Counted from the first letter of the stretch, positions 1-5,216 are shown. The stretch is 5,466 nt of DNA from Holophagaceae bacterium (GCA_025353305.1 JANXQX010000320.1:1-5466), one strand, 5' to 3'. Program-made: numbers and translations. Notes: generated by a model from the letters alone, not told the origin.

Positions 1-870
1 GATGCGCAGCAGGATGCCGGGGCCGTCTTTCGCGGTGAGCAATAGACTCGTCTTGTCACGTCCGGTGGGTTCAGCTTGAGCCTTCCCGAGCACCAGGAAA
101 CGCGTGGCATTCTCGGCGAGATCCTGGATGCGCTGGCGCAGGATGGCGAGGTCGAACAGATCCGCCGCCAGTTCTGAGGCGATGGCTGCGCCGCCGGGAT
201 CTTCCTTGGCAAGACGCGCCGCTTCGGCGGTGCTGGACGCTTCGACCTGGGTCGCCCGGGGCAGGTTGCCTTCCAGCCACTTGCGGCATTGGCCAAGGCC
301 TTGGGGATGGCTGTAGACGCGTTCGATGCCGGGAAGCTCCAGGCCTTGGCGCACCAGCAGGCACTGGGCCACCTCCAGGATGATCTCGGCGCTGATCTTG
401 AGCTCGCTGTCCAGGAAGGTGTCCAGGGTGTGGGTGACCGCGCCGTCGGTGCTGTTCTCGATGGGCACCACGCCGAACTCCGCCGCGCCCTTTTGCACTT
501 CCGCGAACACCGCCGCGATGCTGCCCACCGGCAGGCCCCAGGCGCTGAGCCCGAACTGGTACTTCATGGCCATGTGCGTGAAGGTGCCTTCGGGGCCGAG
601 AAACGCGATGCGCAGGCCCTGTTCCAGGGAACGGCAGGCGGACATGACTTCCTTGAAGACGGGCCGGATGGATTCGTTCGGGAAGGGCCCGGGATTGCTG
701 GCCAGCAGCCGTTCCAGCACGGCCTGTTCGCGGCTCGGCACGTAGAAGGCCGAATCCTGCTTCGCCTTCAGCTCACCCACCTGCGACACCAGCCGCGCGC
801 GCTCATTCAGCAACCGCAGCAGCTCGTCGTCCACCGAGTTGATCTGGGTGCGCAGATCCGAGAGGTCCAT
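1..870 (-). CDS. pheA: Chorismate mutase / prephenate dehydratase (P-protein), 3' end cut by window edge
   Basis: Bifunctional enzyme of phenylalanine synthesis: it converts chorismate to prephenate and then to phenylpyruvate in the cytoplasm. The visible part is 290 residues. Residues 1-85 are an AroQ-type chorismate mutase domain. R7, R24, K35, R47 and E48 fall at a constant offset of four from the E. coli P-protein active-site residues R11, R28, K39, R51 and E52. Residues 87-262 are the prephenate dehydratase domain, with GPEGTF (92-97), PIENSTDGAV (136-145) and the catalytic-threonine motif NATRF (254-258). From about 273 the regulatory phenylalanine-binding ACT domain begins (TAKDGPGILLRI) and is truncated by the window; roughly 70 residues should be missing. 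The ATG at 868-870 is the first possible start because an in-frame TGA lies two codons upstream; no clear Shine-Dalgarno precedes it. Codon use is strongly G+C-rich, unlike the island to its right, so it is taken as the host backbone. Confidence 0.96.
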   Translation of the reverse strand, partial: MDLSDLRTQINSVDDELLRLLNERARLVSQVGELKAKQDSAFYVPSREQAVLERLLASNPGPFPNESIRPVFKEVMSACRSLEQGLRIAFLGPEGTFTHMAMKYQFGLSAWGLPVGSIAAVFAEVQKGAAEFGVVPIENSTDGAVTHTLDTFLDSELKISAEIILEVAQCLLVRQGLELPGIERVYSHPQGLGQCRKWLEGNLPRATQVEASSTAEAARLAKEDPGGAAIASELAADLFDLAILRQRIQDLAENATRFLVLGKAQAEPTGRDKTSLLLTAKDGPGILLRI

Positions 871-951
871 GGATCAGTTTAGTAGGTTGTGGGGGGTGGA
901 CTGGGAGTTAAGAGTCGAGCATTGAGAGTTGGCAAGCGCAATGCGAAAGCG

Positions 952-964
952 GCCCCGAAGGGGC
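952..964. repeat. Perfect hairpin GCCCC-GAA-GGGGC
   Basis: Five-base arms with a three-base loop. On the minus strand, which would be pheA leader RNA, it reads GCCCC-TTC-GGGGC, a stable stem with an alternative UUCG-type loop. It lies 82-94 nt upstream of the pheA start. There is no U-tract after it, so termination is not supported. A structural role in the leader or membership in a genomic repeat are both possible. Confidence 0.5.
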
Positions 965-1227
965 GAGGGCCACGAACCCGAGTCACACGCAACTGTGCGT
1001 CATTGAGGCGATCCTCGCTTGCGTCGAAGTCGGACCCCAACCGCCGGAGCAAGCTCGAAGAACCCCGAAAACCGAGAACGAGAATCCTCCAGGTCACCGC
1101 GTGTCGCTGAAGCTCTGTCTTTCCCTTGACCCAGGCAAGCGTGAGGCGTATCAACAAGCAGGAACTCACCCATGCCAAGCCCTTGGAACGCGAAATTCGC
1201 CCGTCAAGCACTCACTTTTTCATCCAA

Positions 1228-1246
1228 CCCAGGCTCAAGACCTGGG
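1228..1246. repeat. Inverted repeat CCCAGG-N7-CCTGGG
   Basis: Six-base perfect arms around CTCAAGA. It lies about 40 nt beyond the stop codon of the cheA fragment, on that fragment's 3' side. It could form a transcript-end hairpin for leftward transcription, but no T-run follows on the minus strand, so it is recorded as a repeat and not as a terminator. Confidence 0.45.
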
Positions 1247-1287
1247 AACCATCCATCCCTGCCGTCCAAATGAGGCTTTTAAAAACC

Positions 1288-1295
1288 CTATACAC
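1288..1295 (+). repeat. Direct repeat copy A, CTATACAC (left island edge)
   Basis: First of three same-orientation copies of CTATACAC (others at 1612-1619 and 5315-5322). It supplies the TAG stop of the cheA fragment when read leftward. The right flank (TACACTGAACG) resembles that of copy C (CTACGAACGG) once gaps are allowed, so copies A and C may be the island's flanking pair. An 8-mer repeated three times in 5.4 kb can occur by chance; what matters is the position at module borders. Confidence 0.4.
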
Positions 1296-1611
1296 TACAC
1301 TGAACGCCTGATTGTTTCTGAATGCGAACTTCTTTGAGTAATTCTTGTAGAACATCGAGGCTTTTGAGTAAGAGTGAGATTAGATCTGCGCTCACGCGTT
1401 GTTTGCCGGATCGAATGCGGTCCATAATGGTTTCAATGTTGTGGATGACCAAATTCATACGATGATGCTTGATCATTCCACTGTTCCCTTTGATCGTGTG
1501 GGCGATTCGAAATGCCGTATCCAACACCTCTGGATTTTGTTCGGATTCCAGATTGATTAAGTGAACATTGAGTTCTAATAACAGATCGTTCGTATTCACT
1601 AGAAAGTGTTG
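1288..1611 (-). pseudogene. CheA N-terminal (P1/Hpt phosphotransfer) domain fragment
   Basis: The leftward frame encodes a histidine phosphotransfer domain like the P1 domain of the chemotaxis kinase CheA. The phospho-acceptor motif AHTIKGNSGM has its histidine at residue 34 when counted from the GTG at 1597-1599. The rest is helical with the usual leucine pattern (NDLLLELNVHLINLE near the N-terminus, SLLLKSLDVLQELL near the C-terminus). CheA-like sequence actually starts four codons before that GTG: QHFLVNTNDLL resembles the QDFLVETxELL opening of many CheA proteins. It follows directly, in the same frame, after the TAG ending the nuclease gene. The usual first residues with the ATG are missing, and no Shine-Dalgarno precedes the GTG. 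The P2-P5 domains (dimerisation, ATPase, CheW-binding) are absent. I read it as a remnant of a foreign cheA trapped between two CTATACAC copies. A free-standing Hpt protein of about 103 residues starting at GTG is the alternative. The A+T-rich codon use is unlike pheA. Confidence 0.7.
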
Positions 1612-1619
1612 CTATACAC
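1612..1619 (+). repeat. Direct repeat copy B, CTATACAC
   Basis: Second copy of the octamer. Read leftward it contains the GTA-TAG end of the nuclease gene and separates it from the cheA fragment. With the preceding G it forms GCTATACAC, a nine-base match to copy C at 5314-5322. Confidence 0.4.
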
Positions 1620-2430
1620 AGTCTTCGTCAGTGTCTTCCGTGTCATCATCCTTGATTTGTGACTCATCGACACCAATACCTATTGCGATGCATTTCAGCA
1701 GGAAGGCTTGAAGGTCTGAATGTGGTATGCGCTTCAGCTTTCCAAAATTCGTGTCCTCGTTGAAATCCTTTCCTTCTGACTCTTTTCGCCCATATGACGA
1801 TGAATCAGGCGCAAGACCCTTCTTCTTCTTCTTCTTTCCAAGTTTGCTGAGAACACATGGAGTCTCGTAATTACCAAACCAAAGTCCACCCTTGCTTAGT
1901 AAGCGAAGATCACGAGCTTCGACAAGTTCAATCATTGAAAATACTTCTAGTTCGATGATGGTAGGTGTGACAGCAGAATTATCATCCGCATGTTCCTGGA
2001 GCTGGTAGGCAATTAATAGCATTGCGTCAGTACCTGATATTACATTCTTTACAGTTACCTTTTGTGTCAATCTAGCGGAAGGCTCGCGTCTAGTTGGCGG
2101 CCGTTTCATTGCAAGTTCAGGATTATCAATGTAAATGAGCTTTAGTTCTGCTCGAATCCCAAGTTTGTGTTGGTAGTCCGGGTATCCCTCCCGTTCCCCA
2201 AGGATTCCAGCGTGTTTTAGGAGACCTACATTGGGAATATCTGATAGATGCGGAATTAGTGCATCCATCAGTGAGCCAACAATGGTCCCAATTTGAGATG
2301 GTTCAAATGCCTCCATTGCAACTTTTGGGAGGGTCAGGCTTTTGAATTGAGTTCCGATTAATGGTCGGACAGCCTTCCGGAGCAATGCGAGCTGACAACG
2401 GGTTATTTTGGAAACGGGGGGTGCGCTCAT
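1612..2430 (-). CDS. Putative PD-(D/E)XK restriction endonuclease of a type 1 1/2 (AhdI-like) R-M system
   Basis: A 272-residue protein I do not recognise as a named family, read as the cutting enzyme of the locus. The core carries YPDY (83-86), a nine-residue gap, then AELK (94-97). D85, E95 and K97 thus match the PD...(D/E)XK metal-binding motif shared by most type II restriction endonucleases, and hydrophobic residues (LIYID) follow the K as expected of the core strand. Upstream, GLLKHAGILGEREG looks like a conserved DNA-contact or structural segment. Residues 199-204 are six lysines from a perfect AAG run. Residues 255-272 form an acidic tail (DDDTEDTDED). Its ATG overlaps the stop of the controller gene as ATGA, and AAAGG lies seven to eight bases upstream, so the two are probably translationally coupled. 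It ends inside a CTATACAC repeat. The DNA is more A+T-rich than the neighbouring methyltransferase gene, which hints at separate origins. Function rests on motif and context; the catalytic assignment is an inference. Confidence 0.72.
   Translation of the reverse strand: MSAPPVSKITRCQLALLRKAVRPLIGTQFKSLTLPKVAMEAFEPSQIGTIVGSLMDALIPHLSDIPNVGLLKHAGILGEREGYPDYQHKLGIRAELKLIYIDNPELAMKRPPTRREPSARLTQKVTVKNVISGTDAMLLIAYQLQEHADDNSAVTPTIIELEVFSMIELVEARDLRLLSKGGLWFGNYETPCVLSKLGKKKKKKGLAPDSSSYGRKESEGKDFNEDTNFGKLKRIPHSDLQAFLLKCIAIGIGVDESQIKDDDTEDTDEDCV
1819..1836. repeat. (CTT)6 trinucleotide tract coding six lysines
   Basis: Six perfect CTT units on the plus strand, read as AAG by the leftward nuclease gene (K199-K204). 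Slippage would add or remove lysines without shifting frame, so it could vary linker charge but would not switch the gene off. The tract sits between the nuclease core and the acidic tail, in what looks like a flexible, charged linker. Confidence 0.85.
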
Positions 2431-2705
2431 GGTTGACCTTTCAAAGGTTGCTTTTGGATAGTGAAATGCCCTGTCCCCTGCAGTTCCGCTGGGAGAGCTT
2501 CATGAAGCGATACTCCTAGTACAAGACACAACCTGGCGGCTTCAATGACATCGATTCGCCGCTCGCAGGTTTCGACCTTGGAAACATACGACTGGGGGCG
2601 GTTCAGCAATTCGGCCAACTCTGCCTGGGAGATCCCAAGGGATTTCCGAAGAGTCCGGAGCCGAGATATAAACTCAATGTATTGAGGGTCTTGAGTTGCT
2701 CTCAT
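2427..2705 (-). CDS. XRE/Cro-type helix-turn-helix regulator, likely R-M controller (C protein role)
   Basis: A 92-residue DNA-binding protein. The HTH spans about residues 12-68: SRLRTLRKSLGISQAELA, then RPQSYVSKVE as the recognition helix region, then an ERRIDVIEAARLCLVLGV tail typical of the XRE fold. I chose the ATG at 2703-2705 because CAGGTG precedes it by four bases and the HTH begins at a normal distance. The in-frame ATG at 2769-2771 would add 22 residues of unrelated sequence and lacks a Shine-Dalgarno. The gene is first in a leftward pair with the nuclease (ATGA overlap) and divergent from the methyltransferase operon. In R-M systems such as AhdI, a small HTH controller delays the nuclease until modification is established; the position here fits that role. 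The sequence is closer to ordinary XRE repressors (QSYVSKVE) than to classic C proteins, so it may act mainly as a repressor. Confidence 0.88.
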   Translation of the reverse strand: MRATQDPQYIEFISRLRTLRKSLGISQAELAELLNRPQSYVSKVETCERRIDVIEAARLCLVLGVSLHEALPAELQGTGHFTIQKQPLKGQP

Positions 2706-2738
2706 TGTGCACCTGGCAGATCCTTCTTGGCGAGGGTC

Positions 2739-2751
2739 CCGACCTAGAACC
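2739..2751 (-). promoter_or_regulatory. Candidate operator arm, GGTTCTAGGTCGG (minus strand)
   Basis: On the minus strand this 13-mer matches GGTTCAGGTCGG at 2849-2860 on the plus strand with only one inserted base. The two copies therefore form a spaced inverted pair, each a short way upstream of one of the divergent start codons (controller at 2705, methyltransferase at 2868). This fits a shared regulator site or a post-transcriptional leader element. There is no binding evidence. Confidence 0.35.
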
Positions 2752-2792
2752 CCCTGACTGACCAGGAGCATTGGCTATCCGAATAAAAAACC

Positions 2793-2808
2793 CAAATCGG
2801 GATATTTG
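2793..2808. promoter_or_regulatory. Candidate operator, CAAAT-N6-ATTTG
   Basis: Perfect five-base inverted repeat with a six-base spacer in the divergent region. It covers the transcription start expected for the leftward promoter at 2813-2842, where an XRE autorepressor would be well placed to block initiation. Assignment is by symmetry and position only. Confidence 0.4.
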
Positions 2809-2812
2809 ATTC

Positions 2813-2842
2813 AATGTAGAGAATCGTCTTGGAGTGTGCCAA
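2813..2842 (-). promoter_or_regulatory. Candidate sigma70-like promoter for the controller-nuclease pair
   Basis: Read leftward: TTGGCA (five of six to TTGACA) at 2837-2842, an 18-base spacer, then TACATT (four of six to TATAAT) at 2813-2818. Transcription would start near 2806, about 100 nt ahead of the preferred controller start. The -35 overlaps the AACCT-CT-AGGTT palindrome and the start overlaps CAAAT-N6-ATTTG. I found no equally good rightward promoter for the methyltransferase in the same interval. Confidence 0.4.
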
Positions 2843-2852
2843 CCTCTAGGTT
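2841..2852. promoter_or_regulatory. Candidate operator, AACCT-CT-AGGTT palindrome
   Basis: Perfect five-base arms with a two-base spacer, 16 nt upstream of the methyltransferase start and overlapping the proposed leftward -35. A dimeric HTH protein bound here could repress the controller-nuclease promoter and affect the methyltransferase transcript too. Confidence 0.4.
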
Positions 2853-2858
2853 CAGGTC

Positions 2859-2863
2859 GGAGG
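2859..2863 (+). promoter_or_regulatory. Ribosome binding site GGAGG of the methyltransferase
   Basis: GGAGG with a short four-base spacer to the ATG at 2868-2870. It fixes this start over alternatives and adjoins the GGTTCAGGTCGG element, so a protein or RNA structure on that element could also control translation. Confidence 0.7.
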
Positions 2864-2867
2864 CAGG

Positions 2868-4175
2868 ATGGCCAAGAGGCATTCAAACCGTGTTGGCAGT
2901 CTAGAGTCAGTGTTTTTGAGGCTCGAAGAACTCGTTCTAGCCAATTCTGGCGAGGACGAATTCGAGGAAGTCTTCAAGCTGCTTGTGGCGAAATTGTGGG
3001 CCGAGAAATCCGGTGCGGCTGGCAGGTTCGTGGCTGAACCGGACGAAGAGAAAACCTTCAACGGGGTTGTCACTCTGCTTCGTGAGGCTGAGAGGGCCTG
3101 GCCTGGGATCGTCGAACCGAATTCGAGACCGATGCTCACGCCGGAGCATCTGCAGGTCTGCGTGGAAGCATTTTCTCCTCACAGAATCTGCGACAGCAGC
3201 TTTGAGGTCCTCGACAGCTTCTTTGAGTTTATGGTTTCCCGCGCTGCCAAAGGCTCAAAGGGGCAGTATTTTACTCCGCGTTATGTTGTCGAATTATGCG
3301 TTCGGATGATGAATCCGCGTTCAAGGGAGACGGTACTTGACCCAGCCTGTGGGTCTGGCGGTTTCCTCGTTCATGCTCTGAACTATGTGCGGGAACATGA
3401 GCCCACCAAGGATCAGTCTCTCCGGAATTATTGCGGAACAAAATTGTGGGCCTTCGACCTTGATGCCAGAGCGGTGAGAGTAGCGAAGGCCCTCATGGTC
3501 CTCGCAGGAGATGGTCAAACAAATGTGCTTAGACTGAACAGCCTCCTGACTCCTGAAATGGGCGGGCTCTTTTCTTCAGGAATAGAGGGTGAGTCGAGTC
3601 TCCTGACGGTGGAGGATGTCATGCGGGCTCGGACGAAGAACCACAAGGGTTTTGACATCATCCTCACCAATCCACCTTTTGCAGGCGAGATCCGAGAACG
3701 GCAACTCTTGGACGGATACGATGTGAGCCGGGGGAAGGCCAGAGTCGAGAGGGATGTGCTGTTCCTTGAGAGGTGCATTGGACTTCTTCGACCCGGGGGA
3801 AGAATGGCAATGGTCCTCCCACATAACAAATTTGCGGCTGACGAATTCGGTGATTTACGCCGATGGTTGCTCAACAAGTGTCGCGTCTTGGCTGTGGTTG
3901 GACTGGGAAGAAACACCTTCCTTCCGCATACGCACCAGAAGGCCAGCATTCTGTTTGTTCAAAGACGCTCCGATGATGCAACGCGGGGGACGAATGAAAA
4001 GATTTTCTTCGCTGTGAGCGAGCGAGACGGGAAGAACTCCAAAGGGCAATTTATCCAAAGAGATGGAAGTAAAGAGGGAATGGCCCTTTGGGACCGGGTT
4101 GATCATGACTTTGACGAAATTGTCGAAGGATTCATTGATTTCCTCCACCGTGAATCCATCTCGTTGGGAGCCTAG
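2868..4175 (+). CDS. Type I-like N6-adenine DNA methyltransferase, modification subunit (HsdM-type)
   Basis: A 435-residue S-adenosylmethionine-dependent DNA adenine methyltransferase. Motif order is X (KGQYFTPR, 131-138), I (DPACGSGGF, 158-166, SAM binding), II (AFDLDA, 195-200) and IV (TNPPF, 267-271, catalytic), the gamma-class order of HsdM proteins. The helical N-terminal part (1-125) corresponds to the HsdM N-terminal domain. After the catalytic motif, LRPGGRMAMVLPHNKF (307-322) and HQKASILFVQRR (356-367) are typical HsdM core strands. It is shorter than E. coli HsdM (529) but appears complete, ending in the usual LWDRVDHDFDEI helix region. Start ATG has GGAGG four bases upstream. The specificity gene follows after 2 nt, so the two products are probably made together and assembled as an M2S2-like complex. 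No HsdR gene is in the window; the nuclease candidate is encoded divergently. All key motif residues are intact, so it should be active. Confidence 0.95.
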   Translation: MAKRHSNRVGSLESVFLRLEELVLANSGEDEFEEVFKLLVAKLWAEKSGAAGRFVAEPDEEKTFNGVVTLLREAERAWPGIVEPNSRPMLTPEHLQVCVEAFSPHRICDSSFEVLDSFFEFMVSRAAKGSKGQYFTPRYVVELCVRMMNPRSRETVLDPACGSGGFLVHALNYVREHEPTKDQSLRNYCGTKLWAFDLDARAVRVAKALMVLAGDGQTNVLRLNSLLTPEMGGLFSSGIEGESSLLTVEDVMRARTKNHKGFDIILTNPPFAGEIRERQLLDGYDVSRGKARVERDVLFLERCIGLLRPGGRMAMVLPHNKFAADEFGDLRRWLLNKCRVLAVVGLGRNTFLPHTHQKASILFVQRRSDDATRGTNEKIFFAVSERDGKNSKGQFIQRDGSKEGMALWDRVDHDFDEIVEGFIDFLHRESISLGA

Positions 4176-4177
4176 GT

Positions 4178-4867
4178 ATGGCACTTCTTACTGTGAAAAG
4201 CAGATTGGATCTTGGGTCCAAGTTTGTATTAGCCCCTGAACGATACGATCCCCGAAGAGAAGCACTCCGAGCTGGATCTCCTGGCCAGACAAGTGTTCCA
4301 TTAGGAACCTTAGTTCGCAGCATCCGACAGTCGATTAACCCATCCAAGAAGCCGAATGGAGATCGTCAATACCTGGTCTACGACACTTCCGATGTTCGAG
4401 AAGGACTATTGATTGGCCGAAAGAAGCCAGTGCCTCTTGCTGACATTGGGAGTCTCAAGAAGGTTTTTCAACAAGGCGATGTGATAATTTCTCGATTGAG
4501 GCCCTACCTTCGCCAAGTGGCATTCATTGATAGCCATGTTGGAGATGGATGTTCAGCAGAACTAGTTTGTTCGACGGAATTTTTCGTGCTGCGCTCTTTG
4601 ACCGATGACCCAATTGCTTTCCTCGTGCCCTATCTCCTATCACCTCAGGTGCAGAGTGTATTAGCAGCATCCCAGGAGGGTGGCCATCATCCTCGGTTCG
4701 ACGAAGAAACCTTGATGATGCTCCCAGTCCCGCAGAGCCTTGTAGCAAATAGGGAAGCTAGCTCTTCCATCGTTGCTGGATGCGCAGCTAAATATCGTGA
4801 GTCCGAGCAATCGTTGATTGATCTGATCGCACAAGCGGAGAACGCCACGGCGGCCCAATCGAAATAG
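4178..4867 (+). CDS. Half-length specificity subunit (HsdS-like, single target recognition domain)
   Basis: A 229-residue DNA-recognition subunit for the preceding methyltransferase. Type I HsdS proteins have two target recognition domains (TRDs) and usually about 400 or more residues; this one has a single TRD. Family features are SRLDLGSKF near the start, YLVYDTSDVREG (65-76), VFQQGDVIISRLRPYL (96-111) and EGGHHPRFDEETLMMLPVP (167-185). A C-terminal helix (about 193-225) would be the conserved spacer/dimerisation helix. Two copies would be needed to mimic a full HsdS, as in M.AhdI and BcgI-like systems, which predicts a palindromic recognition site split by a spacer. GGGAG lies seven bases before the ATG and only two bases separate it from the methyltransferase stop, so translation is probably coupled. 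It is unlikely to be a truncation: start, stop, coupling and both end helices are in place. Confidence 0.9.
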   Translation: MALLTVKSRLDLGSKFVLAPERYDPRREALRAGSPGQTSVPLGTLVRSIRQSINPSKKPNGDRQYLVYDTSDVREGLLIGRKKPVPLADIGSLKKVFQQGDVIISRLRPYLRQVAFIDSHVGDGCSAELVCSTEFFVLRSLTDDPIAFLVPYLLSPQVQSVLAASQEGGHHPRFDEETLMMLPVPQSLVANREASSSIVAGCAAKYRESEQSLIDLIAQAENATAAQSK

Positions 4868-4892
4868 AGCGGCATCCGGCCAAACCAAATTG

Positions 4893-4906
4893 TCACAATC
4901 CTGTGA
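4893..4906. promoter_or_regulatory. Candidate operator, TCACA-ATCC-TGTGA
   Basis: Perfect five-base inverted repeat with a four-base spacer, 16 nt upstream of the -35 element. The half-sites are in the opposite order to a CRP site (TGTGA-N6-TCACA), so CRP binding is not proposed. It could bind an activator, or form a weak hairpin at the end of the specificity transcript. Confidence 0.4.
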
Positions 4907-4921
4907 ACTCGAAAATATACA

Positions 4922-4951
4922 TAGACAAATGTTCGCTAATTTTGCTATAAT
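4922..4951 (+). promoter_or_regulatory. Strong sigma70-like promoter (TAGACA-N18-TATAAT, extended -10)
   Basis: TAGACA at 4922-4927 matches TTGACA at five of six positions, and TATAAT at 4946-4951 is a perfect -10 preceded by TGC (extended -10). The spacer is 18 bases. Transcription would start near 4958, giving a leader of about 50 nt before the ATG at 5007. It is the best promoter match I found in the window. Confidence 0.75.
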
Positions 4952-4966
4952 AATTCTGTGGGTGAA

Positions 4967-4989
4967 GGGAGCGACCCGGGACGGTTCCC
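4967..4989 (+). promoter_or_regulatory. Leader hairpin upstream of the small gene's RBS
   Basis: GGGAGC (4967-4972) can pair with GGTTCCC (4984-4989) through six pairs, one of them G-U, leaving an 11-base loop that contains CCCGGG. It ends seven bases before GGAG, so it could stabilise the mRNA or tune translation. No T-run follows, so it is not a terminator. Confidence 0.4.
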
Positions 4990-5006
4990 ATAAACGGAGT
5001 TTTTCA

Positions 5007-5216
5007 ATGGAGAAGATGTTAGTAAGCAGGGAAGAGGAAACGCGGCTTGCTGAGGCCATGTACCTATATACGGATCCCCGAAGCCCTTTCTATGACCCGA
5101 ATTTCCGACAGGAAATAGAAGATATCTGCGGTCCCGAAAGCGAAGAGAAAGCTAAGGCGCGAATCGAATGGATTAACCATTATTTGCGCCGGCTGGAACC
5201 CATCGGTACAGGGTAG
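5007..5216 (+). CDS. Hypothetical 69-residue protein, unrecognised
   Basis: I do not recognise this protein. The ATG at 5007 was chosen because GGAG lies seven bases upstream and the promoter at 4922-4951 would place it about 50 nt into the transcript. A longer in-frame version from 4890 would start upstream of the promoter and is unlikely. The product is soluble, charged and mostly helical, with an acidic N-terminal helix (SREEETRLAEAMYLY), a DPRSPFYDPNF loop (23-33) and a charged second helix (EEKAKARIEWINHYLRRLE). There is no signal peptide or membrane segment. Its last 14 codons overlap the antisense recombinase remnant. The position after the R-M operon with a strong promoter of its own could mean a regulator, an accessory R-M protein or an unrelated cargo gene; nothing in the sequence decides this. 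Confidence 0.65.
   Translation: MEKMLVSREEETRLAEAMYLYTDPRSPFYDPNFRQEIEDICGPESEEKAKARIEWINHYLRRLEPIGTG

Larger units (their letters stand above)
871..1287. other. G+C-rich intergenic region upstream of pheA with several small hairpins
   Basis: No reading frame here has a family resemblance, a ribosome binding site or convincing composition. The stretch contains several short perfect inverted repeats: GCATTG/CAATGC (919-924 and 939-944), GCCCC/GGGGC around a GAA loop (952-964), ACGCA/TGCGT (987-1000) and CCCAGG/CCTGGG (1228-1246). None is followed by a T-run on either strand, so they do not look like intrinsic terminators. The part nearest 870 must contain the pheA 5' leader and promoter, but I could not pick a promoter confidently and saw no phenylalanine-rich leader peptide. 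The dense small dyads could mark an interspersed genomic repeat or a structured leader. Base composition falls towards A+T from about 1190. Confidence 0.5.
4868..5006 (+). promoter_or_regulatory. Leader and control region of the 69-residue orphan gene
   Basis: A+T-rich gap after the specificity gene. It holds, in order, a TCACA-ATCC-TGTGA inverted repeat, a strong promoter, a leader hairpin and the GGAG ribosome binding site (4996-4999). No terminator for the methyltransferase operon is visible, so read-through into the small gene is possible alongside its own promoter. Confidence 0.6.

Noticed and set aside
289..882. Rightward 197-codon open frame
   Set aside because: Antisense shadow of pheA, whose catalytic motifs are clear on the minus strand; the product is His/Gln/Arg-rich nonsense.
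1126..1154. TTGACC-N17-TATCAA as a rightward promoter
   Set aside because: Reasonable spacing, but it points towards the antisense of the cheA fragment and only a short unconvincing frame follows; likely chance.
879..1211. Leftward 110-codon open frame in the pheA upstream spacer
   Set aside because: Repetitive Arg/Leu/Ser/Pro composition typical of non-coding G+C-rich DNA, no RBS, no recognisable motif; it lies in the pheA leader and looks spurious.
1228..1246. CCCAGG-N7-CCTGGG as an intrinsic terminator
   Set aside because: No T-run on either strand directly after the stem.
1270..1310. Integron attC-like cassette ends at the CTATACAC copies
   Set aside because: Gene ends fall at the repeats as in cassettes, but no paired RYYYAAC/GTTRRRY boxes or long imperfect palindrome could be found.
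2416..2421. Six-base C tract at codons 3-6 of the nuclease gene as a phase-variation switch
   Set aside because: Six bases is short for slippage-based switching; the frame is intact and no supporting feature was seen.
2706..2771. Longer controller protein starting at 2771
   Set aside because: The added 22 residues are not HTH-like and lack a Shine-Dalgarno; ATG at 2703-2705 has CAGGTG at good spacing. Not fully excluded.
4890..5006. N-terminal extension of the small gene from 4890
   Set aside because: It would start upstream of the TATAAT promoter and has no RBS; 5007 has both promoter and GGAG.
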